Positions 1-9,461 of a stretch of DNA of 53,864 nucleotides are shown piece by piece. Where the stretch lies: contig JAKISI010000015.1 of NCBI GenBank assembly GCA_021648685.1, forward strand, positions 1-53,864. Reading direction: 5' to 3'. How positions within the stretch are numbered: the first letter of the stretch is position 1; each line of letters begins with the position of its first letter. This stretch comes from Candidatus Polarisedimenticolaceae bacterium (GTDB lineage Bacteria; Pseudomonadota; Gammaproteobacteria; Chromatiales; Chromatiaceae). A model generated the notes under the pieces. It was not told the origin of the DNA. It saw only the letters and a program-made list of their open reading frames with translations, and ran no database searches. Both the position numbers and the translations under genes were made by a program.

Positions 1-1
1 T

Positions 2-1297
2 GCGGAGCAGTATATTGGGGCTTTCCCCGGTAAGCGCCTTGCTGATCATTCTGTTGATGATGTGACAGGCTACCTTGAGTCTATTGGCAGAGACGGCTCG
101 CTAACGGACTGGAAATTTGTTCAAACTGTCAGCGCTATACAGAATTTACTGCGGACGGCTAAAGCACCTGTGCAAGATGAGGTGGATTGGGGGTATTGGC
201 GTGATTCTGCTCGTACTCTGTCGTGCGATCATTCAACCGTTGCCAGGGAGGCGCTTAAATCGGGTGATGGAAAGGTCTCCGGGAAGCGGTTTAAGAAAAA
301 ACGGAGTAAGGTCTCTTTTCTGGATTCAGTGCGCAAAAAGCATGCTCAACTGCTTGAGTGGTTGGCGGCTGAGATACGACGACGCAACTATTCTATTCGC
401 ACTGAGCAGGCTTATGAGGCGTGGGTCTGCCGTTTTATCGGTTTTTGTGATAACCGTGATCCCTCTAAGCTGGGCGCCGCGCAGGTTGTTTCGTTTTTGG
501 AGGATCTGGCTGTTCGTGGCAATGTGGCGGCTAGTACGCAGAATCAGGCTTTGAATGCGTTGGTTTTTTTGTATAAGCAGGTGTTGAATAGGCCGTTGAG
601 TGAACTGGATAATTTTACTCGGGCCAAGCGTCCAAAACGGTTGCCTGTGGTGTTGGAGCGGGGTGAGGTTGGCCGACTTTTGGAGCAGCTTGAGGGTGTT
701 CAGTATTTGATGGCGGCATTGCTGTACGGTACTGGGATGCGGTTAATGGAGTGTGTGCGGCTCCGGGTGCAGGATGTTGATTTTGAGTATAACCAGATTA
801 TGGTGCGGGACGGGAAGGGGCAGAAGGATCGTGTAGTCCCTTTGCCAAAACTTCTGGAGCCGTTGCTAATGGAGCAGTTGGAGCGGGCTCAGGTGCTTCA
901 TCTGCAAGATTTGGAAAAGGGGTTTGGTGAGGTTTTTCTCCCCGATGCCTTGGCTCGTAAGTGGCCGAATGCACCTAAGGAGTGGCTCTGGCAATATGTT
1001 TTTCCCAGTGGTCGGCTTTCGCTTGATCCTCGAAGCGGTAAAACACGCCGACATCATATGCATGAGAATGGGCTACAGAAGGCGATAAAGTTTGCCGCTC
1101 AAAAGGCAAATATTACAAAAAGGGTGAACTGCCACTGTTTACGCCACTCTTTTGCTACTCACTTGCTGGCGTCAGGCTATGATATTCGTACCGTGCAGGA
1201 GTTGTTGGGCCATGCGGATGTCTCTACGACTATGATATACACGCATGTGCTAAACCGGGGCGGGCAAGGTGTATTGAGTCCATTGGATGGGTTATGA
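2..1297 (+). CDS. intI: Integron-type tyrosine recombinase (IntI), 5' end cut by window edge
   Basis: The frame is open through the left edge, so the true start lies outside the window. The protein is a tyrosine recombinase: an N-terminal extension, a SAM-like core-binding domain (starting around [15 protein letters not shown]) and a catalytic domain with Arg in GTGMRL, Lys in DGKGQKD, HCLRHSF, the GHADVSTT motif and the nucleophile in MIYTHV. The insert [15 protein letters not shown] before HHMHE and the C-terminal [14 protein letters not shown] are hallmarks of integron integrases rather than XerC/D. IntI excises and integrates gene cassettes at attI/attC. Its attI and cassettes would normally lie beyond its 5' end, outside the window to the left. 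Whether the integrase is active cannot be judged without the N terminus. Confidence 0.88.
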   Translation, partial: AEQYIGAFPGKRLADHSVDDVTGYLESIGRDGSLTDWKFVQTVSAIQNLLRTAKAPVQDEVDWGYWRDSARTLSCDHSTVAREALKSGDGKVSGKRFKKKRSKVSFLDSVRKKHAQLLEWLAAEIRRRNYSIRTEQAYEAWVCRFIGFCDNRDPSKLGAAQVVSFLEDLAVRGNVAASTQNQALNALVFLYKQVLNRPLSELDNFTRAKRPKRLPVVLERGEVGRLLEQLEGVQYLMAALLYGTGMRLMECVRLRVQDVDFEYNQIMVRDGKGQKDRVVPLPKLLEPLLMEQLERAQVLHLQDLEKGFGEVFLPDALARKWPNAPKEWLWQYVFPSGRLSLDPRSGKTRRHHMHENGLQKAIKFAAQKANITKRVNCHCLRHSFATHLLASGYDIRTVQELLGHADVSTTMIYTHVLNRGGQGVLSPLDGL

Positions 1298-1595
1298 CTT
1301 AGGGAGCCTAAAAAATACAGGATGTTCTTTACCTCTGGAAGGATCACATGACCGCAGCCATATTCTATGGTGGATGCCCTTAGCGAGGTTGTGGTAACCA
1401 GCATATTTGACTCAGTAACATTAACCCCAGTGGTTTGGTAGTATCATGTTTGGAGTCTTGCTGGCAGGCGGTCAAACCCGATGAGTTCTGCCAGTTACTG
1501 AGGGAGCGGGATGATATGGAAAATAATGTTGAGCAAAGCGGCCTCAGGCATAATAGTGGTTGATTGAATCCATGGCAGAGTAAGGGAGCGGGAAG
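1298..1595. other. Intergenic region, no convincing gene
   Basis: About 300 bases between the integrase and the M48 protease. No attC-like large imperfect palindrome and no strong terminator was recognised. One short open plus frame of roughly 50 codons ends near 1563 and contains WQAVKPDEFCQLLRERDD, but it lacks an ATG start and a ribosome site, so it may be a gene remnant or chance. Confidence 0.4.
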
Positions 1596-3170
1596 TTGAT
1601 AAGAGTGTGGCAGCGTGTGGTGCTGATCATTGCCCTGTTGGGGGCCGTGGGTTGTGCGACCAACCCGGTGACAGGCAAGGATGAGCTGACCTTTATCTCC
1701 GAATCGAAAGAGCTTGAGATTGGAGAGAAGCAGTATCTGCCCAGCCGTCAGATGCAGGGTGGGGATTACAATCTGGATCCAGAGCTGACCCGATATGTCA
1801 GCCAGATCGGGCAGCGACTGGCTGCGGTGAGTGATCGTAAACTCCCTTATGAGTTCTCTGTGGTGAACGATTCCACGCCCAATGCCTGGGCGCTGCCGGG
1901 TGGCAAGATAGCGGTGAACCGTGGTCTGCTGCTGGAGCTGGAGAGTGAAGCAGAGCTGGCGGCGGTATTGAGTCATGAGATTGTCCATGCCGCTGCCAGG
2001 CATGGTGCTCAGGGTATGGAACGGGGGCTGCTGTTACAGGGTGCGGTGCTGGTGACCGGAATGGCGGTGCAGAGCAGCGACTACTCGCGCATAGCGGTGG
2101 GGGCTGCATCTGTGGGTGCCAAACTGCTGAGCCAGCGCTACTCCCGCAGTGCTGAGAGTGAATCAGACTATTACGGCATGCTCTATATGGCTCGGGCAGG
2201 CTATGACCCTGCGGCGGCAGTAAAGCTGCAAGAGACCTTTGTGCGGCTATCTGAATCAGCAAAGAAGCAGCCGCAGTGGTTTGCGGGGCTGTTTGCCAGC
2301 CACCCCCCTTCAGAAGAGCGGGTGAGACAGAACCGGGAGACACTACGCAAACTGGGGGCAAAAGGTGGTGACCGGGGGCGGGCGCGTTACCAGCGTATGC
2401 TGGCCGGGCTGAAAAAATCCAAACCAGCCTATGATGCCCTGGAAAAGGGACTAAAGGCGTTGCAGGATGGTGATGAGCAGCAGGCCTTGAGGCTGGCCAA
2501 CAAGGCGATTGCCATTGAGCCACGAGAGGCGCTCTTCTATAGCCTGTTAGGCGATATTCACTACCAGCAGAAGCGCTATCGAAAGGCGTTGAAACACTAT
2601 AATCAGGCACTGGATCGGAATGACGGCTTTTTTCGCTATTATCTGGAGCGGGGCATCACCTGGGACAAGTTAGGCAACATCCAGCGGGCACGGCAGGATC
2701 TGAAAAAGAGCGCCGAACTGCTGCCTACGGCGATTGCCTACAACGCCCTGGGGCGGCTGGCGCTGGCATCCGGCAGCCGTAAGCAGGCAAAAGTGTACTT
2801 TGCGCAGGCCGCAGCTTCCCGCTCGCCAGCCGGGGCAGAGGCTGCCACTGCGCTGGTGCGTCTTGATCTGCCGGACAATCCTGGCCGTTATCTTCAAACC
2901 CGTCTACAGCGCCTCAACAGCGGTGAGATGATTGCCGTGGTGCAGAATCAGACCAGGATGCTGGTGCGCAGTGTGGGTGTTGGCGTGGGGCTGCGTGGCC
3001 CAGGTGGGCGGCTGTCCAATGTGACCCGGCACAGTGTGTGGGGGGTTATTCGTCCGGGTGAAACGGCTCGAATCCGGCTGGGCATCCGGCTGGAGAGTGC
3101 AAAGCAGCTCCGCAGCTATGGTGCTGTAGTGCTTGGGGCGGAGATTGCAGATGAAAACAGCCGAAATTAG
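1596..3170 (+). CDS. M48-family zinc metalloprotease with C-terminal TPR repeats (BepA/YfgC-like lipoprotein)
   Basis: A 524-residue exported protein. The N terminus is a lipoprotein signal (hydrophobic run ending LGAVGC, lipidated Cys near residue 20). The peptidase domain carries the zinc motif HEIVH at residues 127-131, and the sequence ESESDYYGM further on supplies the third ligand typical of M48. Residues from about 280 to 400 form tetratricopeptide repeats. This layout is that of BepA/YfgC, a periplasmic protease and chaperone for outer-membrane protein assembly (family knowledge). The TTG start at 1596 has a GGAG seven bases upstream; GTG at 1605 is the alternative. It appears monocistronic. 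The lipid anchor differs from the soluble E. coli BepA. Confidence 0.85.
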   Translation: MIRVWQRVVLIIALLGAVGCATNPVTGKDELTFISESKELEIGEKQYLPSRQMQGGDYNLDPELTRYVSQIGQRLAAVSDRKLPYEFSVVNDSTPNAWALPGGKIAVNRGLLLELESEAELAAVLSHEIVHAAARHGAQGMERGLLLQGAVLVTGMAVQSSDYSRIAVGAASVGAKLLSQRYSRSAESESDYYGMLYMARAGYDPAAAVKLQETFVRLSESAKKQPQWFAGLFASHPPSEERVRQNRETLRKLGAKGGDRGRARYQRMLAGLKKSKPAYDALEKGLKALQDGDEQQALRLANKAIAIEPREALFYSLLGDIHYQQKRYRKALKHYNQALDRNDGFFRYYLERGITWDKLGNIQRARQDLKKSAELLPTAIAYNALGRLALASGSRKQAKVYFAQAAASRSPAGAEAATALVRLDLPDNPGRYLQTRLQRLNSGEMIAVVQNQTRMLVRSVGVGVGLRGPGGRLSNVTRHSVWGVIRPGETARIRLGIRLESAKQLRSYGAVVLGAEIADENSRN

Positions 3171-3252
3171 CGTTACCTTTTCTGCTGCAGGTTTGAGAGA
3201 ATAGATCGCGTTGCGGTAATCTAGGCAAAATGCCCATATCGGAGGTGGCACA

Positions 3253-4080
3253 ATGAAGAAAATTATAATTGGTGGTGTAGTGGTTGCGCTTGTGGGCGTG
3301 GTGGTCGCCCTGTTCTATATCTCCAACAATCTGAACTCGTTGGTGGTGCAGGCGGTTGAGACCTTTGGCAAGCCAGTTACCCAGACGGAGGTAAAACTTG
3401 AATCGTCTGACATCTCCTTCCTGTCAGGCGAGGGGAGCCTGCACGGGCTTTTTATCGGCAACCCGGCCGGCTATAAAGGGCGCAGCGCATTTGAGCTGGG
3501 TACATTAGCGGTTGCACTGGACGCCGAGACGATCGCGGATGATATCGTGGTGATTAAATCCATTGATATCAAGGCACCGATAGTGACCTATGAGCCGGGT
3601 GGCGCGGCAGGATCAAACCTGCAACAGCTGATGAATAATGTGGATGCCTATATTGCCAAGGCATCTGGTGGTCAGAGCAAGACAGCTTCTGCAGAGCAGG
3701 GTCAGACCCAACAGGAGGGCGGCTCAAAAATAGTGATCAACCGGGTGACGCTCAGCGGCGGAAAAATCAGGATTGTGACGCCACTGTCGAGCGAAGGGCT
3801 GACCGTGCCGCTGCCAAAGATTGAGCTGACGGATCTGGGGAAAGACAAGGGCGGCATATCGGCTGCGGATGCCTTCAAAATGGTGATGGAGAAGGTGCTG
3901 GCTGCATCCAGTGGCGCAGTGGCAGGCCCGTTGGCCGATATTAAGGGACAGCTTAAAGAGCAGGTGGACAAGCAGGTCTCTGATATTACTTCAAAAGTAG
4001 AGGATGCGACCAAAGGGCTGCCCGGTGGGTTGGATCAAAAGGCGGGCGACCTTGGCAATAAGCTAAAGGGGCTTTTTTAG
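3253..4080 (+). CDS. Membrane-anchored AsmA-like protein of unknown function
   Basis: A 275-residue protein with one N-terminal transmembrane segment (residues about 4-25) followed by an extracytoplasmic domain. The part after the anchor (LNSLVVQAVETFGKPVTQTEV, then LHGLFIGNP) resembles the start of AsmA/DUF748-type proteins, which have a helical anchor and a beta-rich periplasmic domain. A Gln/Gly/Ser-rich linker lies near residues 135-155, and the C terminus (230-275) is helical with repeated VDKQV/DITSKVED segments. The start is preceded by GGAGG (3240-3244), nine bases before ATG. It overlaps the convergent gluQ gene by four bases. No specific substrate can be proposed. Confidence 0.7.
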   Translation: MKKIIIGGVVVALVGVVVALFYISNNLNSLVVQAVETFGKPVTQTEVKLESSDISFLSGEGSLHGLFIGNPAGYKGRSAFELGTLAVALDAETIADDIVVIKSIDIKAPIVTYEPGGAAGSNLQQLMNNVDAYIAKASGGQSKTASAEQGQTQQEGGSKIVINRVTLSGGKIRIVTPLSSEGLTVPLPKIELTDLGKDKGGISAADAFKMVMEKVLAASSGAVAGPLADIKGQLKEQVDKQVSDITSKVEDATKGLPGGLDQKAGDLGNKLKGLF

Positions 4081-4982
4081 CGCAGCGGCATTGGCTGGAT
4101 TTGCTGCCGGGGTGCCCGCTTAATATCCCAGTTTGCAACTGCCCACTGCCAGAACTCCTGCAGGCTTGCGGGCTGCTCATCGGGCAGTGGCTGATGCAGA
4201 AAGCGCAGTGCAGCCAGCAGTGCGGGCAGGGGTGTTTTGCGATCTATCGGCAGAGATCCGGTCTGCTTGCTGAGCTTGTTGCCGGCCGCATCCACAGCGA
4301 GCGGCAGATGGGCATAGCCAGGTGCCGGATGGCTCAGCAGCCTCTGAAGATAGAGCTGGCGGGGGGTGGAGTGCATCAGGTCTGCCCCCCGTACAATATG
4401 GGTGACCCCTTGCCAGGCATCGTCAACCACCACGGCCAGTTGGTAGGCAAAGAGTCCATCGCTGCGGCGGATGATAAAATCCCCCACCTCTTGCGCTATG
4501 GATTGTTCTATCTTCCCCTGGATCTTGTCCATAAAACCGACGGGCGGGTTCGGTGTAACGAGCCTGGTTGTGCGTGCCTCACGCTCAGGAGGCAGACCGG
4601 CACGGCAGGTGCCGGGGTAGATGATCCCCTCCACACCAGGCCGCCCCTGCTGGGCGATCCCCTTGCGACTGCAACCACAGGGGTAAGTGTGCCCTTGCTG
4701 CTGTAGCTGCTCCAGCGCGGCCTGGTACGCTGCGGTGCGCCGGCTCTGGTAGAGTACAGCATCGTCCCACTCAAACCCAAAGGCCTCCAGGGTGTGAAGG
4801 ATATCATCGGCGGCACCGGGCACCTCTCTGGGCGGGTCAATATCCTCCATTCGAACCAGCCATCTCCCGCGATTGGTGCGGGCATCGAGATAGCAGGCAA
4901 CGGCGGCAATCAGTGAGCCAAAATGCAGCGCACCGGTGGGTGAGGGGGCGAAACGTCCACAGTATGGGGCGGTGGAAGGCAT
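4077..4982 (-). CDS. gluQ: Glutamyl-Q tRNA(Asp) synthetase
   Basis: A 301-residue paralogue of glutamyl-tRNA synthetase lacking the anticodon-binding domain. It attaches glutamate to queuosine-34 of tRNA(Asp) rather than charging the acceptor end. Visible motifs are GRFAPSPTG followed by HFGS (the HIGH-equivalent, residues 20-23), RMEDIDPPRE, the Cys-rich zinc site YPCGCSRKG with the later YPGTCR, and KLSKQ (KMSKS-equivalent). It lies directly behind dksA on the same strand with a hairpin in between, the arrangement known from enterobacteria, where gluQ is expressed by read-through from dksA. Confidence 0.93.
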   Translation of the reverse strand: MPSTAPYCGRFAPSPTGALHFGSLIAAVACYLDARTNRGRWLVRMEDIDPPREVPGAADDILHTLEAFGFEWDDAVLYQSRRTAAYQAALEQLQQQGHTYPCGCSRKGIAQQGRPGVEGIIYPGTCRAGLPPEREARTTRLVTPNPPVGFMDKIQGKIEQSIAQEVGDFIIRRSDGLFAYQLAVVVDDAWQGVTHIVRGADLMHSTPRQLYLQRLLSHPAPGYAHLPLAVDAAGNKLSKQTGSLPIDRKTPLPALLAALRFLHQPLPDEQPASLQEFWQWAVANWDIKRAPRQQIQPMPLR

Positions 4983-4987
4983 AAGTT

Positions 4988-5011
4988 AAAAGCCGACGAC
5001 TGTCGGCTTTT
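4988..5011 (-). terminator. Hairpin between dksA and gluQ
   Basis: A perfect 10-bp inverted repeat (AAAAGCCGAC / GTCGGCTTTT) with a four-base loop. Read on the minus strand it ends in four T residues and sits after the dksA stop and just before the gluQ start, so it can act as a partial terminator setting gluQ expression. Confidence 0.8.
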
Positions 5012-5035
5012 AAGAGGTGTGCAGTTAGGGTTGGC

Positions 5036-5473
5036 TCAGCCCATCTGTTTTTCCCTGATCTCATCCAGGGTTTTGCAGTCAATACACTGCGTGGCCGTGG
5101 GGCGAGCCTCCAGGCGGCGGATGCCGATCTCGACGCCGCAGGAGTTACAGTAGCCGTAGTCGTGGTTGTCGATGCTGGTAATGATTTCGCTAATCTTTTT
5201 TAGCAGCTTGCGTTCCCGGTCACGGGTGCGCAGCTCAAGGCTGAACTCTGACTCTTGAGAGGCGCGGTCATTTGGGTCTGGAAAATTAGCGGCTTCGTCC
5301 CGCATGTGATGGACGGTGCGATCCGCCTCTTCCATCAGGCTCTGCTTCCAGGCCTCCAGGATTTTTCGAAAGTGGGCCTCCTGCGCCTCATTCATATACT
5401 CTTCGCCATCTTTGGCCTGGTAAGGCGCTATACCGAATGAATAATCCTGTTCGGTTGTGTTTTTTGCTGTCAT
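5036..5473 (-). CDS. dksA: RNA polymerase-binding transcription factor DksA
   Basis: A 145-residue protein, close to the usual 151. A helical region leads to the acidic coiled-coil tip DPNDRA, followed by the C-terminal zinc finger CNSC...CIDC. DksA enters the RNA polymerase secondary channel and, with ppGpp, mediates the stringent response; spoT lies 10 kb away in this window. The ATG at 5473 is chosen because AGGAG stands seven bases upstream and the N terminus then matches family length. A longer frame to 5590 exists but has no supporting signal. Confidence 0.93.
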   Translation of the reverse strand: MTAKNTTEQDYSFGIAPYQAKDGEEYMNEAQEAHFRKILEAWKQSLMEEADRTVHHMRDEAANFPDPNDRASQESEFSLELRTRDRERKLLKKISEIITSIDNHDYGYCNSCGVEIGIRRLEARPTATQCIDCKTLDEIREKQMG

Positions 5474-5593
5474 CCAACAACTCCTGCGAACCTCAATAAA
5501 TAAGGGCGCTACATATACCAGAATAGATAGGTGTCGGCAAGGAGGATGTGACACCCAAGCCGGGAGATGAGGCTCCTTGTGGCTCTCCAAACA

Positions 5594-5624
5594 CCGCTGA
5601 CCCGAACTTTATTCGGGTCAGCGG
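5594..5624 (-). terminator. Hairpin downstream of the EF-hand gene
   Basis: A perfect 13-bp inverted repeat (5594-5606 / 5612-5624) with a five-base loop, immediately after the EF-hand gene stop on the minus strand. The following T tract is poor (TGTTTGG), so termination could be partial. Confidence 0.65.
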
Positions 5625-5642
5625 TGGTGGTTTCTGCAGGCC

Positions 5643-6254
5643 TTACTGTTGCATACGCTGTTTGTGGCTGGCCTGTCCCGCAGCAAACTCCTCTGGGGTC
5701 AGTTTTCCGTCACTGTCGCCGTCCACATCGGCAAAAGAGGGAGCGGTTCTCAGCCCCTTCATGGCATACCCCTGCTTAACGCGTTCACCGATCCGTTGGC
5801 TGCGTGCCTCATAAAACTCTTTTTCAGTGATGGCGCCATCACTATCAAGATCGAACTCAGAGAAGGCAGGCATATTCTTTCCCATACAGGGGCCGCGACC
5901 CATGCCTGCTCCCTGTCCCATTCTGCCCTGGCGGTTCTGCATCTGGGTCTGTTGTCCTGCAGCCAGCTCCTCAGGGCTTAGCTGGCCATCCTTGTTGGCA
6001 TCAAATAAAGAGAAGGCGGGGGCTTTACCTGCGCGACGCATGGGGCGGCCTTCAGCTACTCTGGACTGCATACGCTGGCTGCGAATCTGCTGAAACTCCT
6101 GCTCGCTGATAGCACCGTTGCCATCGACATCATACGCAGCGAAAGGGATTGGGCCGCGTTCAGGAATAGCCGCTGTTTCTGCTGCAACCGAAGTAATGCT
6201 GATGGTAACACCAGCTATTAGAGTCAATGCCATTGATGATGTAATAATGTTCAT
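5643..6254 (-). CDS. Exported protein with four EF-hand calcium-binding motifs
   Basis: A 203-residue protein with a cleavable signal peptide (hydrophobic residues about 5-25, cleavage near SVAAETAA) and four canonical EF-hand loops: DVDGNGAISEQE, DANKDGQLSPEE, DLDSDGAITEKE and DGDSDGKLTPEE. Loops 1-2 and 3-4 look like two duplicated pairs separated by a Gly/Met/Arg-rich linker near residues 105-125. It probably binds calcium in the periplasm. A good ribosome site (AGGAG) precedes the ATG. It lies downstream of the RND operon on the same strand but is separated from it by a strong hairpin, so it is probably transcribed on its own. Confidence 0.85.
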   Translation of the reverse strand: MNIITSSMALTLIAGVTISITSVAAETAAIPERGPIPFAAYDVDGNGAISEQEFQQIRSQRMQSRVAEGRPMRRAGKAPAFSLFDANKDGQLSPEELAAGQQTQMQNRQGRMGQGAGMGRGPCMGKNMPAFSEFDLDSDGAITEKEFYEARSQRIGERVKQGYAMKGLRTAPSFADVDGDSDGKLTPEEFAAGQASHKQRMQQ

Positions 6255-6278
6255 GTCAATCTCCTGGTTTTTGAATAA

Positions 6279-6333
6279 AAAACAATCTGGATCACTTTCC
6301 CGTGATAACCAACAGACTTCTGGAAAGTGATCC
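6279..6333 (-). terminator. Terminator after the RND permease gene
   Basis: A perfect 12-bp inverted repeat (6289-6300 / 6322-6333) with a 21-base spacer. On the minus strand it is followed by AGATTGTTTTTT, giving a rho-independent terminator for the efflux operon just upstream of the EF-hand gene. Confidence 0.7.
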
Positions 6334-6344
6334 TCTTCCTCTCC

Positions 6345-9300
6345 CTAATCCATTTCATCCACATGTTGCTCCTTCTCCACACTGACCCAACCAAAGTCGC
6401 TGAAGATGCTGAAGATGGCAGGTACCACAAACAGCACCAGCAGTGTTGCCACCAGCAGGCCGAAGACAATACTGGTGGCCAGTGGGGTCAGGATCTGCGC
6501 CTGCAGGCTGCTCTCCATCAATAGCGGTGTCAGTCCCGCTACGGTGGTGAGCGAGGTCAGCAGGACGGCGCGGAAACGCTCCCGGCTGGCGATTTTTGCC
6601 GCCTCTGGGATGGGGATGCCCTCGCGAGCGCGCAGCTTCAGAAACTCGACCAGCAGGATCGAGTCGTTGACCACGATACCGGCCAGCGAGACGGCCCCCA
6701 TGATGCTGGGCATCGACAGATCCAGCCCCATCAGCAGATGGCCCCAGATGACGCCGATCATCGCCAGCGGGATGGTCAGCATCACCGCTACCGGCTCGAT
6801 ATAGCTGCGGAACTGGAAGCTAAGCAGGACGAAGATGCCGACCAGTCCGATCAGAAAACCCCGCACCATGGAGCCGCTGGTCTTGTTCGACTCCTCTGCC
6901 TGCCCCTCCAGCAGGAAGCGGACATCGGGATAACGCTGCTGCAGCTCCGGCAGAAAGTCGCGCTGGGTGACGGCCAGGACCTGATTGGCGTTGCCCAGCG
7001 CAGTATCCATATCGGCAGTGATGGTGACGGTTCGCACCCCCTGTACCCGCTGGATGCGCCCGTAACCCCGCCCCAGCTCGATGTCGACCACAGTGCTGAG
7101 CGGCACCTGGTCGCCCCGTGCGGTGAGGATGCGGAAGTTCCGCAGGTCATCCAGGCTGTCCTGGCTCGGCTCAGTGAGTGCGACCGTGATCTCGTAGGAG
7201 TCGCTCTCTGTCTCGACCTGATCGGCGGTGATGCCGTAGAAGGCGGCGCGCAGCTGATTGGCGATGGTCGCCGCATCCAGCCCGAAGGCGAGGCTGCCAT
7301 CCTTCAGATGCAGGCGGATCTCCGGCTTGCCGGGACGCAGGTCATCACTCATATTGATGACGCCCCGGTACTGCCGCAGCCACCCTTGCAGCTCCATTGA
7401 GGCCGCCTTGAGCCGTTGCAGATCGCGCCCCTGCAGGCGGATCTCGATGGCGATGCCGGCCGGCCCCGCCTGCGGCTCCTTGAAGTTGAGGCTGATCACA
7501 TCGGGAATCTGGCCGACTTCATCCCGCCAGCGTTGCAGATAGTCATCCACCCGGCCGACCCGGCTTTCACTGCCCAGGATATCGACGCTGATGGTCGCCA
7601 GGTGGGTTCCTTTTTCACCGGCATCGAGGTTCTGGTTATAGCGGATGGTGACATCCTCGATCAGCCGCTGCCCGCCGGGTTGCAGCGGGGCATAGTGGTC
7701 ATTGACCCGCTCCAGTGCGGCAGTGATCTCCGCCACCACCGCCTCGGTTCGCGGCAGCGGCGTGCCCTGCGGCAGCAGCAGGCGGGCCTCGAAGGCGTCG
7801 CCATCAATATCGGGGAAGGCGATCCGCTTCAGATGGCCGCCGGCCAGCATACCGATCGAGGCGATGAAGAGCGCCAGAACCAGCCCGATAAAGAGATAGC
7901 GCCACTGGATCACCTGGTCGATAGCCCGACCCAGAACCTCATGTCGCAGATGTTCGATAAAGGCGTCAAAGTGCTGCCGGAAGCGTGATTGCCTGTCGGC
8001 CTCATGGTTCTTCAGCGCATGAGCCAGATGGTGAGGCAGGATCAGAAAGGCCTCGATCAGGCTCACTGCCAGCACCGCGATCAGCACCACCGGGATCACC
8101 TCCAGCACCTTGCCCATGTTGCCGCTGAGAAAGGCCAGTGGGGCGAACACGGCGACCGAGGTGAGAAAGGAGGAGACCACCCCCGGCATCACCTGCCTGG
8201 TGCCATCGATGGCGGCATGGAAGGCCGATTTCCCCCTGCGCAGATGGGTAGCGATATTCTCTGCAATGACAATGGCGTCATCCATCAGCAGACCGAGCGA
8301 GAGCAGCAGCGCCACCATGCTGATCATGTTGATCGACTGCCCCAGCAGCGACATGATGAAGAGGCCGCCGAGAAAGGAGACCGGTAGCCCCATGGCGACC
8401 CAGAAGGCGAAGCGCACCTGGAAGAAGAGCCACATCACCAGAAACACCAGCACCAGCCCCTGCAGGCCGTTGCTGGTCAGGATCTGCAGCCGGTCGCGCA
8501 CCACGGTTGAGCTGTCGTTGGTCAGCGCAAAGTGGATCTCGGGTGGGGCCAGCTGCTGCTCGCGCTCGACAAAGGCCTTGACCGCCTCGAAGACGCGCAG
8601 TGTATCCTCCGTCTTGGCCTTGTTGACCTGCAACAGCGCCGCCCGCTGACCGTTGAAGAGAATCTTCTCCTCATCCATTTCGAAGCTGTCCTGAATGGTG
8701 GCGATGTCGCCCAGGCGGATCTCGCTGCCGCTGCCGCCACCGATGATCACCAGATCATCCAGCCCCTGCAGGCTGCCCTGCTGATCCATGAAGCGGATCA
8801 GGTAGTTGTGCTCCCGGGTCTCGATTGAACCGGCTGGCAGGTCGATGTTCTGCCGTGCGATGGTGTTGGCCAGATCACTGATACTGAGTCCGTGCCGCCG
8901 CAGCATCTCGGCGGAGACCTTGATCTGCAACTGGTGCTCGGAGAAACCGGAGAGAATCACCTGGGAGACCAGCGGCAGCATCTGCAGCCGGTCTTTGATT
9001 CCGTCGGCATAGGCCTTCAGTGCTGGCGGGGTGAGCGGCCCGGTGATGGCGATATTGACCACCTGATCATTGCGGCCAAGCTGTTCGATGACCGGCAGCT
9101 CGACCTGATCCGGGAAGCTGTCGATTGCCTCAACGGCGCTTTTGATGTCATCCATGAAGCGGGCAAAATCGCCCTGCTCGGTCATGGTGGCGATGGCGGT
9201 GGCGCTGTTCTCCAGCGCCTGACAGCGGATTTCATCTACCTCATTGACTGCATCGATCGCATCCTCCAGCCGTTTGCAGACTGCCTGCTCGACATCCTCC

Positions 9301-9461
9301 GGCGTGGCGCCGGGGTAGGGGACGCTGATCTGCACCTCCTGCGGGGCGAACTCGGGGAAGGTCTCACGCTCCAGCGTTGGCAGTACAGAGAGACCCAGCA
9401 CCACCAGCATCAGCATCAGCAGATTGGCAGCGGTCGGGTGGATGGCGAAGTAGCGGATCAT
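6345..9461 (-). CDS. RND-superfamily efflux permease (HAE1/AcrB type)
   Basis: A 1038-residue inner-membrane transporter, the standard length for a proton-driven tripartite pump. It begins with the typical first helix (FAIHPTAANLLMLML), followed by TFPEFAPQEVQISVPYPGA and PEDVEQAV of the porter domain. The proton-relay pair is visible in GLLMDDAIVIAEN (TM4), and the second repeat has GIVVNDSILLVEF. It should exchange protons for substrates captured from the periplasm or membrane. The start overlaps the upstream adaptor gene by four bases (ATGA), so they are translationally coupled. No outer-membrane TolC-type gene is adjacent. The substrate is unknown. Confidence 0.92.
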   Translation of the reverse strand: MIRYFAIHPTAANLLMLMLVVLGLSVLPTLERETFPEFAPQEVQISVPYPGATPEDVEQAVCKRLEDAIDAVNEVDEIRCQALENSATAIATMTEQGDFARFMDDIKSAVEAIDSFPDQVELPVIEQLGRNDQVVNIAITGPLTPPALKAYADGIKDRLQMLPLVSQVILSGFSEHQLQIKVSAEMLRRHGLSISDLANTIARQNIDLPAGSIETREHNYLIRFMDQQGSLQGLDDLVIIGGGSGSEIRLGDIATIQDSFEMDEEKILFNGQRAALLQVNKAKTEDTLRVFEAVKAFVEREQQLAPPEIHFALTNDSSTVVRDRLQILTSNGLQGLVLVFLVMWLFFQVRFAFWVAMGLPVSFLGGLFIMSLLGQSINMISMVALLLSLGLLMDDAIVIAENIATHLRRGKSAFHAAIDGTRQVMPGVVSSFLTSVAVFAPLAFLSGNMGKVLEVIPVVLIAVLAVSLIEAFLILPHHLAHALKNHEADRQSRFRQHFDAFIEHLRHEVLGRAIDQVIQWRYLFIGLVLALFIASIGMLAGGHLKRIAFPDIDGDAFEARLLLPQGTPLPRTEAVVAEITAALERVNDHYAPLQPGGQRLIEDVTIRYNQNLDAGEKGTHLATISVDILGSESRVGRVDDYLQRWRDEVGQIPDVISLNFKEPQAGPAGIAIEIRLQGRDLQRLKAASMELQGWLRQYRGVINMSDDLRPGKPEIRLHLKDGSLAFGLDAATIANQLRAAFYGITADQVETESDSYEITVALTEPSQDSLDDLRNFRILTARGDQVPLSTVVDIELGRGYGRIQRVQGVRTVTITADMDTALGNANQVLAVTQRDFLPELQQRYPDVRFLLEGQAEESNKTSGSMVRGFLIGLVGIFVLLSFQFRSYIEPVAVMLTIPLAMIGVIWGHLLMGLDLSMPSIMGAVSLAGIVVNDSILLVEFLKLRAREGIPIPEAAKIASRERFRAVLLTSLTTVAGLTPLLMESSLQAQILTPLATSIVFGLLVATLLVLFVVPAIFSIFSDFGWVSVEKEQHVDEMD

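Noticed and set aside
1298-1595. Integron attC site or first cassette downstream of intI
   Set aside because: No large imperfect palindrome with the conserved attC end motifs was seen, and cassettes are expected on the other side of intI.
1798-2610. 270-codon minus frame opposite the M48 protease
   Set aside because: The plus strand encodes a clear protease-TPR protein; the antisense frame is Pro/His/Ser-rich without motifs.
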